This document shows, piece by piece, positions 56,149 through 64,000 of a stretch of DNA of 64,000 nucleotides. Source of the stretch: Takakia lepidozioides (Eukaryota; Streptophyta; Takakiopsida; Takakiales; Takakiaceae); assembly GCA_030704615.1 (NCBI GenBank), contig CM060734.1:23746001-23810000 (forward strand), read 5' to 3'. Positions within the stretch are counted from its first letter, which is position 1, and every line of letters begins with the position of its first letter. The notes below the pieces were generated by a model. It had not been told where the DNA came from, did not search any database, and was given only the letters and a program-made list of their open reading frames with translations. The position numbers and the translations under genes are program-made.

Positions 56149-56648
56149 NNNNNNNNNNNNNNNNNNNNNNNNNNNNNNNNNNNNNNNNNNNNNNNNNNNN
56201 NNNNNNNNNNNNNNNNNNNNNNNNNNNNNNNNNNNNNNNNNNNNNNNNNNNNNNNNNNNNNNNNNNNNNNNNNNNNNNNNNNNNNNNNNNNNNNNNNNNN
56301 NNNNNNNNNNNNNNNNNNNNNNNNNNNNNNNNNNNNNNNNNNNNNNNNNNNNNNNNNNNNNNNNNNNNNNNNNNNNNNNNNNNNNNNNNNNNNNNNNNNN
56401 NNNNNNNNNNNNNNNNNNNNNNNNNNNNNNNNNNNNNNNNNNNNNNNNNNNNNNNNNNNNNNNNNNNNNNNNNNNNNNNNNNNNNNNNNNNNNNNNNNNN
56501 NNNNNNNNNNNNNNNNNNNNNNNNNNNNNNNNNNNNNNNNNNNNNNNNNNNNNNNNNNNNNNNNNNNNNNNNNNNNNNNNNNNNNNNNNNNNNNNNNNNN
56601 NNNNNNNNNNNNNNNNNNNNNNNNNNNNNNNNNNNNNNNNNNNNNNNN
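56149..56648. other. Assembly gap, 500 N
   Basis: Exactly 500 undetermined bases, a conventional placeholder length for a gap of unknown size. Confidence 1.
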
Positions 56649-57258
56649 TGGCAACACTTTCTTGACTGAGAAGCCATCTCCTACCCCACGTCATGATCAA
56701 TTGAATGGCAATGCTTAGTACACTTCTCCAATCTAATTTCGACCGTGCTTTCTGAATTTACTTCAGTCTTACATGGACCTTCACTAATGGCATTGTTTAT
56801 ACGACATGTATACTGTTTCGAACAAAATGTACGTGAGGGAAATTCATACCACTTCGAAGCAATGGATGATGGCCTACTTCATTCAACATCGTTCAAGTTC
56901 TTTCCCCCCAAATGTCATTGCTCTCATCCATTGTACATTCATCCGTATTTTGACGTCCAACATTCATCCTACATTCATCTCATATTCATCCATTCCACAT
57001 ACCCATTCATCCGTACGGATTTCATCTCGCATTACTCTCAAATTTCCATTCGTGTCTTGCATATGTTGCCCTCAGGTACCCTAAACGTTGTCCCCACGAC
57101 AATAGGTTCTGCTTTTCCCACGGCTATAGGCTCTGCTTTCATTCTATGCTCACGCTTAAGAAATGTGCTCACACTTCGGAAATCTGCTCACGCTTAACGA
57201 AGTCTGCTCACGCTTAGTCCGCTAAGCATGAGCGCGCTCACGCGCTAGCTTCCCTTCT
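56649..57258. repeat. ATTCATCC cluster and GCTCACGCTTA repeats
   Basis: ATTCATCC words recur at 56925-57010. About four copies of a ~20 bp unit, GCTCACGCTTA plus variable bases, follow at 57148-57215. Complementary or identical words occur at 19473-19650, so the two places share a repeat family. No gene is seen. Confidence 0.5.
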
Positions 57259-59317
57259 AAGAGTACTAAATGTGTTTTTGTGGCGTACAGCTTGGATTCT
57301 AAGGGATACATGTTGATTGAGGAGACAACTGGAAAACTCATTATCAGTCGAGATGTGGTTTTCAACGAAGGATCCAATTTTAGCGGTCATTCCAAATATG
57401 TCACTTCAATGGGAGTTGACGATAAGACAAAAGTGATCGTGGAACCAGGAGTTGTTACGAGAGACAAGGAGCATGACGATGAGGATCAGGATGATCTTCA
57501 ACTCAGGTCAGATTCAGATTCTCATATTCCCTCGGACTCCACTGCCCCACAGGTTTCTGACATCATTGTGCCATAGGCCGAGTCTCTTCCATCGTCAGTA
57601 CCAAGTTTGTTGCAGGACGTGACTGAGATCCAGGAGCAAGAACAACACGCGGTGAGAAGATCAACCAGAGTTCGGAGTGCACCTTCGAGGCTCACTCATT
57701 TTGCTTGTGCTGCAGTTGTGGAAGAGCCACAAACTCTAATAGAAGCTCTTCAAAGGGATGATGCAGTACAGTGGGAGTGAGTAGCAAATGAGGAATATTC
57801 TTCTCTCATGAAGAATGGGATATGGGAGCTTGTGGAGCTTCCTCAAGGAAGAAAAGCCATTGGTAACAAGTGGGTGTTTAAACTCAAGAGGAACACCAAT
57901 GGAGAGGCTGCAGGGAGATACAAAGCCAGGCTAGTAGCGAAGGGTTACTCTCAGACGGGAGGGATAGATTACGAAGAAACTTTTGCTCCTGTGGCAAAAT
58001 TTCCTTCTATCCGAACAATGTTGAGTATCGCAACTATGCATGATTTGGAGATTCACCAAATGGATGTGAGATGTGCATTTCTTAACGGGGAGCTGAAGGA
58101 GGATGTGTACATGTTGCAGCCAGAAGGATATGAAGATCCTGAGCACAGGGGGCTGGTTTGCAAGCTTCACAAAGCCATCTATGGGCTTAAGCAAGCACCA
58201 AGGGTTTGGAATGAGAACATAGATAGTTTTCTCAGGAAAAATGAGTTCAAAAGATGTCAGTCAGATTCGAGCATTTATGTGCGATCATAACAAGAAGATC
58301 AAATTGGCGTTGCTCTGGCACTGTATGTAGATGAACTGCTCATCTTCAGCAAAAATCTCAAGGCTATCAACAAGGTCAAGGAATCTCTCTCTGCAAAGTT
58401 CGAAATGAAAGACCTAGGAGAGCTTGATATTTTTTTGGGGATTCAGGTAGTCAGGAACAGGGAGAAGTGGACCATCAGTCTTGGTCAATCTCAATACATC
58501 ACAAAAGTGCTAAAGCGCTTTGGTATGGAAGAGTGCAAACCACTCAACACACCTCTGGATGTTAATGGGAAGCTTAAATTGCAAAAGTCAAGAGCCCAGT
58601 ACAGAGGAAGATATGGCTCAAATGGAAGGAATCCCTTACCGAGAAACAGTAGGTAGCCTCATGTATGCCATGTATGCAACAAGGCTAGATATCTCTGCCG
58701 CGGTTGGAACAGTGAGTAAATTCATACAAAATCCTGGAGAACTTCATTGGAAGGGTGTCAAAAGGATCATGAGGTATCTCCAAGGGACTAAGGATTACTC
58801 GTTGCAATTTTCAGGAGAAGGGATTGAAGCCGTTACTCTCTCAGGTTATTGTGACTCAGATTGGGGAGGAGATTTGGACACGAGGAAGTCCACCACAGTA
58901 TGCTTTCATTTTGAACAAGGGGGCCATAACCTGGAAGACAGCCTACTGTAGCCTTATCCACCACAGAAGCTGAATACATGGCAGCTACTCAAGCCACCAA
59001 AGAAGCAATGTGGTTGAGGAGGTTGCTAGGTGAACTAGGGTTTTGTCAAAAAGAGGCAACGGTGATTCAAACTGACAGTCAAGGTAGTCTTGCTCTTATC
59101 AAGAACCCTGTTCATCACAGTAGGACAAAACATATTGATATCCAATATCACTATGTGAGGGACATGGTGTCAGCAGGTGAAGTTTATTTCAACTACTAGT
59201 GCCCAACCACCACTATGGGTGCTGATGTGCTTACCAAAGGCAGTCCTGGGCCCAAGCATTGCGAATGCATGGAAATGTTGGGTCTAAAGAGACAACTCAA
59301 GTGTGACTGAGTGGGAA
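57259..59317 (+). pseudogene. pol: Ty1/copia pol, 5' truncated and decayed
   Basis: It begins inside the end of integrase (KCVFVAYSLDSKGYML, ISRDVVFNEGSNF). The copia reverse transcriptase block follows (GNKWVFKLKRN, ARLVAKGYSQ, DYEETFAPVAKF, MDVRCAFLNGEL, AIYGLKQAPRVW, LALYVDELLIFS), then RNase H (STTEAEYMAATQATKEAMWL, IQTDSQGSLALI, RTKHIDIQYHYVRD). Stops occur at 57574, 57778 and 58288, with frame changes near 58600 and 58940. The RT active site reads YVDE where copia has YVDD, so a catalytic Asp is replaced. Gag, protease and most of integrase are missing. Confidence 0.85.
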
Positions 59318-59527
59318 TGTTGGCATTAACAGCCGCACTTGAGTTGAGCTCAGCTGGTAGTTGCGGCCAACGTAGATAAGAGTAGACTTAGGCCCCGGCC
59401 GCACCTGCCAGTTAGCTAGCAGGCACTAGCCGTAGCTAGCGCGCCGTTTAGCTAGCAGGTCTGGCATGAAACTGGACGGCGGCCGCACTTGGCTGCTAAC
59501 AAACTGCCGCGCGGCAGTTTGTTAACA
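59318..59527 (+). repeat. Probable 3' LTR of the copia element
   Basis: Just after the RNase H stop a purine-rich GAGTGGGAA is followed by TGTTGGCATTAACAG, fitting a polypurine tract and the TG start of a copia LTR. The end is placed at TTTGTTAACA by the TG...CA rule; without a 5' LTR this boundary is tentative. Inside are repeated TTAGCTAGCAGG words and, at 59497-59524, a perfect 28-bp palindrome centred on CCGCGCGG. Confidence 0.5.
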
Positions 59528-59639
59528 GGAGCTAAAAAAAAAAAGCATTTCGGGCTGCCCGCCCGTCTTCCCCGCGGCTATGGTGGACGGAGCCCGTGGG
59601 AGCTGCTTGACTCCACGACTGCGAACCCTGCAGGGAAGA

Positions 59640-59990
59640 GGGAGCTGTGTTGCTTGGTGCCTGTAGAGTTCACAGCGATTTGAAGCTAGCCAAGCGTGCA
59701 GCAAAAGGCCTTCCTGAGTCAGATCTACACCACCCTGCAGCCAGCTACGTGCTGCTCTCAAACATCTATGATGCAGCTGGCAGGTGGGACGATGAAGCAA
59801 AGGTGAGAAAGATGATGGAGGACAGAGGTTGTAGATGACGAACTGCATCCACAAATTGAGGAAATCCATGCTCAGCTGAAGAGGTTGTCTGGGCTGATGA
59901 ACGAGGTCGGGTATGTGCTTGATCCACGTTTTGTATTGCATTGGCGTTTGCATCCAAAGCATGCATACCCCACCTACATTCCCATGCCAC
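59640..59990 (+). pseudogene. PPR E-domain fragment
   Basis: LLGACRVHSDLKLAKRAAKG and YVLLSNIYDAAGRWDD (59647-59838) match the E domain of PLS-class PPR proteins. Then, in another frame from about 59828, VVDDELHPQIEEIHAQLKRL and NEVGYVLDPRFVLH match the E+/DYW start. The E-domain segment expected between MMEDRG and VVDDELHP is deleted, which also shifts the frame. The DYW zinc site is absent. It is related to but clearly different from the PPR at 11-12 kb. Confidence 0.75.
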
Positions 59991-60296
59991 TTCTCAATGG
60001 TGCATACAATTGGTATATTGGCATCAGCACCCTGTTCTGAAACCAAGGGAAAGTGAAACCTCAGCAACCACTTCTCTGGTCAGTGGGTGAAACACCCTAT
60101 GCATCTCCAGTCTGCCACAAAATGGTAGCAGGGAAGAAAAAGTCTCAGATGTAACACCTCCTTCCATAGGGGCTGGATATGTGGATGGTTTCAAACATGC
60201 ACTGGGAAATGCTTCTTCATGCATACATTACTTCTTATGCAAGCATCCAAGGTGCAAGGTTTGCTGATATTCAACTGATGTGTTCTCATGTAACAG

Positions 60297-60433
60297 GTTG
60301 GTTCAGCCGGAGCCAAAAGCAAGAGCCCTTTGAGAAGGCAACATATGCTCTCAAGATGGGCGAGTTGAGTGACATTGTGGGGACTGACAGTGGCGCGCAC
60401 ATCATTCTCCGGCTGACCACAACCATCCTTTAG
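60297..60433 (+). pseudogene. Last exon of a PIN1-type parvulin peptidyl-prolyl isomerase
   Basis: After an acceptor-like CATGTAACAG the sequence codes [38 protein letters not shown] and a stop at 60431-60433. This is the C-terminal third of the parvulin domain ([22 protein letters not shown]), as in the plant Pin1At family of phospho-Ser/Thr-Pro isomerases. The exon starts in phase 1, consistent with a split Gly codon. No upstream parvulin exon was found between the copia element and this point, so the gene is either cut off, spread over a very long intron, or a captured exon. Confidence 0.65.
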
Positions 60434-62490
60434 TGTTCTTTCCTACATATGCGAGTGCTGGAAAATCCAGCTCCTGGATGGTCTAGTGTATGGTGAGAAT
60501 GTGTGATCTCCCTAGTATTGGTAGTTTTGTGCCTAGCTGGGATAACACATGGGATCAAAATGCTCAACAAGGCTTGATTGACCTTGTTACTTTGCTCTAG
60601 GACTACAGCCAGGGAAGTCCCGTGGTCAGCTCAACTGGTATGCGGCCTGTAAGGCTGTTCTTGTACAGTTCCCTGTCCATATCAATTTCAACAATCATAA
60701 GCACATCCTTCTTTTCATCCTCCTCCTACCTCTCTTTTCGGAGAGGGGAAGCACGACAAAGCCGTGGCAGAGTATGTGAATGTGAGTGTGAATGTCAATG
60801 CACTCACTGAATTGCGACCGAGCTGCGGTCGCCGGTGACTTGCTCGCGCCCGCCCCGCGCTCCCTGCTGTGCAGTCAACCACCCCATGAACACACAAACA
60901 ACCAAAAACAAAAACAAGAAACAAGAAAGAACAAGAACAGAAGGAGATGGATTGAGAGAGATGAGCTCCCAGTGGTTTTGCAAGCGCATTCCAAAAGCAT
61001 GCAAGTGACAAGAAGGCATTTTCCTAGAGAGGGACAGTTCAGCGCTCAACTGCAGTCCTTGTCCTTCCATAGTGCTTTCTTCACAGTGTGAGAGAGAGTT
61101 CAGCCGATGTAGTCTTGTTCTTAAGCTCGTATTCTGCTGTCTAGCTTAAGTCTTGTATTGCAAGAGAATAGATATGGCAGATGCTTACGATTCACATAAA
61201 CATCTGTGATTTCCCAATGTCCGAAGGAGAGAAATCAAAGACGCCGATTCTGACAGACACTGCTGGCTTGATTTTTCTGTCGGAAGATGGAGGCTCATTC
61301 CCACACTATTTCTTGAAGGTACCAAGTGAACTTGACTAACACTGCTGCATCACCCCGACAATAAGACCGTGACCAGTTGGTCGCCAAGTATCATATTGAC
61401 GGACATCTGGACGCACTTTTCCTATCCTGGCCTCGACGCTGTAAAGATGATGATGAACCGAACCTGGCTCATAGGAAACTGTAAGCTTCGTAGTCCTGAC
61501 CTCTGTCGTCTTCAAATTATCGAGGTTCCTACAAAACAAGACTGCGCACTAGATTGCTTACTTATCTTCTCACGAGGTCTAATGCAGATTTATGCAGAAA
61601 TTGAACAGTCGTGGCTAGCTTTGTACAAGGGAACTATAAAAGCCGAGAATTTCCTTTCCAGAACTGAGTAGGTCACCTTTAGAAGCAACTTCAGTGGACT
61701 CTGCTAGAAGAAGTTGAAGGTCGATTTACTGCCACTCAGATCAGACTCCTTAAAAGGCTTCAAATGTGATGACAGTAGTGCATACATGTCTATGTACATA
61801 ATGATTGTGGTCCTTTAAGCCGCGTCCTCAACGAATTCTTCCTGACTAGACGATCTGTAACTTTCCAGCTAGAATGTGCTAAAGTCTAAGAGCGCTATAA
61901 TATATGCTGGCCACTCCAATGTGCAGCCTGGGCTTAATTGCTCAAAGCTTGCAATTACAAATTTAGTGGTGAGAGAGTTCGGGCCATTCCGCTAAATCTT
62001 CTACAGCGGAGTGACTGAATTGAGCAGTCGAATATATTCTTCCCCATTCAAATAAAGAGCACCGCTCTTGAGCAACTCTTATCTAATGCAGACTTAAATT
62101 ATGTGTGCCACCTCAAAGTTTCCTTCAAGCCTTGCCATGGGATTGAATCAGTCCTCCTTCCAAAACCTTCTCAGATCCCTCTACACCATGGCTTTGTTGT
62201 TAATTTCATAGAGCCCTTCGACACGGACCTGACACTGACACTGACAAGAAGAGACTGCATCAATTGGGGCCTTTACTTGATGATCCGCGTTACCTTTGAA
62301 TGACAGTTTAAAGAAGAATGAAAAGCCCTCATGGCAGAGCATGCACTATCTGAAAACGTTCGCTATATCTCTCGATTAAGTCCTGAATAAATGGGTTCAA
62401 GTTCTAATATGTTGTTCTCCTTGCATGTAACTCAGAAAGAACTGTTGTCAGTAAATTCCAGAGCTACGATTGCCAAAAACCTGTAGTCGA
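60434..62490. other. Intergenic region upstream of the bHLH gene's 3' end
   Basis: Several open frames of 60-100 codons are scattered on both strands (for example 61369-61671) without recognisable domains. The part next to 62490 probably includes the 3' UTR of the minus-strand bHLH gene. A pyrimidine- and A-rich stretch (60890-60940) is low complexity. No repeat or RNA gene was identified. Confidence 0.4.
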
Positions 62491-63978
62491 TCAAGTCTCA
62501 GAAGTCGGTGTTGAGAGAGGACACTGGCGAATGGACACAAGACAAAGCTTCTGCTTGAAGAGCTGCTGCTGAAGGATCTCTGACAGGATCAGAGGACTTG
62601 TTGCTGGCCTCAAAGGCAAGGCTGCACAAGATTGAGAGGGATCACCCGCAACCGCAGTCATCCTTCTTTGCAGGCCTTCTTTGCAAAGCTCAGTATGTCC
62701 CTTGGGCCGCAGATCGGACGCTGTAGGAAGTGAAGGGGTCACTCCCATATCGCCTAAAGACTCAAGGAGCTGCACCTGCAATTGAAGGAACTTGACGTAA
62801 TCAATAGCCTCGTCCAACATGGTGGCAGTATCCATTTTGTTACCACCAGGAATGAGCTTCTCTAAAACTCTGACACGCTCACTGATCTTCTTCCTTCTAT
62901 GCCGAGCTGCTACACTTTGTGGTTCAATGGAGGTTGGGGCGACCTTACGACTTGATTTTCCCTCTTCCGTGGTCTCCAATCTTTTTGGAGATGCTCCGGA
63001 AACAAGCTTGTGAACTGAAAGCTGGTCCTGAGAAGGGAGCTGGCGGCTTGGACTTTTGATCGCCTTCCACAATCCTGGTCTAGAAACAGGGGAAATTGAT
63101 AAATCAAGCTGTCGATTTTTGTTCGACGGCGCAAGAAAATCTTGTAGCTGTTGGTCAGCTGTAACTACATCAGGCCTGTGCACGTCCCCAACTCTATAGC
63201 AGCTCCTCTGCCTTTTTAATGAAGGGACGATGGTGCTTGTTGAGCACGCTGGCTGCATATCCAAGGAGTTTCCCTGCGTCGATATATGACCTGTGAGTAG
63301 AGCGGTGGCATCAGCTTCAGCTGCTGCAGAATCGTTCATCCAAGAACCATGAAATGGCACCAAAGTATCATGATGCAAGGTGTACAAAATTTCATAATGC
63401 ACACTGCAGCCTTGTGATCTGTCTGTAGCTGCTACTACGGCTGACGACTCCACAGTACGATCTGTAACATGAGTAAATTCAGGTGTCACTGTTCCCCAGC
63501 CGTTATTGGAGATGTTGTCACTATCAGAGGAATGGTCTTCCTGCACGCACTCGTCTGAGGTCGTGAGCAAACAAGGGATGGCCTGCGGCACAAAATTTGG
63601 AACAGGAAAACTGTAATGATCTTGAATGTGCGAGTAGAATTGCAGCCACTGGGGTAAGTCATTCATCCCAGGCACCAAATATGGATCTCCAGTGAAGGCG
63701 CCCATCATGTCAAGACCCAGGGCGTTGCAATTTCCTTGGATATGTTGTAAGCCCTGGTGGAAGCTGGTCATCTCGCTGTGCATGTCTGGATCAGCTTTGG
63801 CCCAGGTGTGCACCAGAGTAGGCTCCGTGGTGGACCACGACATAGCAGGAGACGGTCGATTTGCAAGCTGCTGGAACGGCCCCAACGTGTAGGAAACCGC
63901 ATTCAGCGCATTGTCTTCAACAATAAAGGGAACGTGGTGAAACGCCACGCCGTGGTCAGTATTCCTCTCATCCTCCAT
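62491..63978 (-). CDS. bHLH transcription factor, HEC/IND-like (group VIII)
   Basis: A 495-residue single-exon frame starts at the ATG at 63978 (MEDERNTDHGV) and ends with TGA at 62491. The frame is open further upstream to the window edge without another ATG, so an earlier start cannot be excluded. The bHLH domain lies around residues 345-410: PQSVAARHRRKKISERVRVL, IPGGNKMDTATMLDEAIDYV and KFLQLQVQLLE. The PQSVAAR-RR and PGG-KMDTA-MLDEAI signatures fit the HEC/IND group. As in that group, the Glu of the classical H-E-R DNA-contact triad is Ala. The long N-terminal half is low in recognisable motifs, and the C-terminus carries LILSEILQQQLFKQKL. Its likely role is a nuclear dimerising regulator; the target process cannot be read from the sequence. 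No stop or frameshift interrupts it. Confidence 0.85.
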   Translation of the reverse strand: MEDERNTDHGVAFHHVPFIVEDNALNAVSYTLGPFQQLANRPSPAMSWSTTEPTLVHTWAKADPDMHSEMTSFHQGLQHIQGNCNALGLDMMGAFTGDPYLVPGMNDLPQWLQFYSHIQDHYSFPVPNFVPQAIPCLLTTSDECVQEDHSSDSDNISNNGWGTVTPEFTHVTDRTVESSAVVAATDRSQGCSVHYEILYTLHHDTLVPFHGSWMNDSAAAEADATALLTGHISTQGNSLDMQPACSTSTIVPSLKRQRSCYRVGDVHRPDVVTADQQLQDFLAPSNKNRQLDLSISPVSRPGLWKAIKSPSRQLPSQDQLSVHKLVSGASPKRLETTEEGKSSRKVAPTSIEPQSVAARHRRKKISERVRVLEKLIPGGNKMDTATMLDEAIDYVKFLQLQVQLLESLGDMGVTPSLPTASDLRPKGHTELCKEGLQRRMTAVAGDPSQSCAALPLRPATSPLILSEILQQQLFKQKLCLVSIRQCPLSTPTSET

Positions 63979-64000
63979 CGTCGATGTTTCCCAGCTCACC

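Noticed and set aside
56044-56700. Open frames of 180-218 codons across the N gap
   Set aside because: Almost entirely undetermined bases; not real coding evidence.
1-64000. CRISPR arrays, bacterial operons or prophage
   Set aside because: No direct-repeat/spacer pattern of that kind; introns, PPR genes and plant retroelements show a plant nuclear genome.

Overview
This is plant nuclear DNA from a repeat-rich draft assembly: there is a 500-base N gap, several retroelement families, and only two genes that read as intact. The organism is probably a seed-free land plant (fern, lycophyte or bryophyte). The pointers are large E/DYW-type PPR sequences, a Ty3/gypsy element carrying a DNMT3-like cytosine methyltransferase, and a low-density gene landscape. 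The lineage is an inference and I cannot name a species.

Layout. (1) 0.2-6.66 kb: a decayed Ty3/gypsy polyprotein in the order gag - protease - C5-cytosine methyltransferase - reverse transcriptase - RNase H - integrase. Its 3' end is cut off and joined in frame to PPR sequence. (2) 6.66-14.5 kb: PPR sequence. There is a broken upstream copy, a second copy starting near 7.8 kb, about seven tandem copies of a ~355-390 bp PPR unit, a C-terminal PPR-E-partial DYW reading frame, and four tandem copies of a ~550-650 bp non-coding unit. (3) 14.5-18.1 kb: a cluster of five CACGTG boxes, a second copy of the same gag on the minus strand, and another zinc-knuckle gag relic. (4) 19.7-24.8 kb: two head-to-tail LINE 3' ends, then a ~120 bp satellite array interrupted by a tRNA-derived SINE with a 13 bp target duplication. 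(5) 25-32.9 kb: a gag fragment, a pogo-like transposase with one frameshift, a fold-back repeat, a CACTA-like terminus with GCGACG-type subterminal repeats, and a short perfect hairpin. (6) 33.4-36.7 kb: a four-exon PLAC8/CNR6-like gene that is intact when spliced (233 aa). (7) 37.7-39.6 kb: a second, inverted copy of the same SINE and two nested hAT-like elements, each with near-perfect 8 bp target duplications. (8) 40.1-55.6 kb: an unclassified repeat family in direct and inverted copies, including an inverted repeat with ~3.8 kb arms, then low-quality sequence and the gap (56149-56648). (9) 57.3-59.5 kb: a 5'-truncated Ty1/copia element with a probable 3' LTR. (10) 59.6-60.4 kb: a PPR E-domain fragment and a lone last exon of a PIN1-type parvulin. 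(11) 62.5-64.0 kb: a minus-strand bHLH transcription factor gene of the HEC/IND type.

The genes do not form a pathway. PLAC8 and bHLH are isolated islands in transposon sequence. The most unusual object is the methyltransferase-bearing Ty3/gypsy element. An element that encodes a DNA cytosine methyltransferase could affect methylation of itself or its host, but this copy carries stop codons and frameshifts and is not expected to be active.
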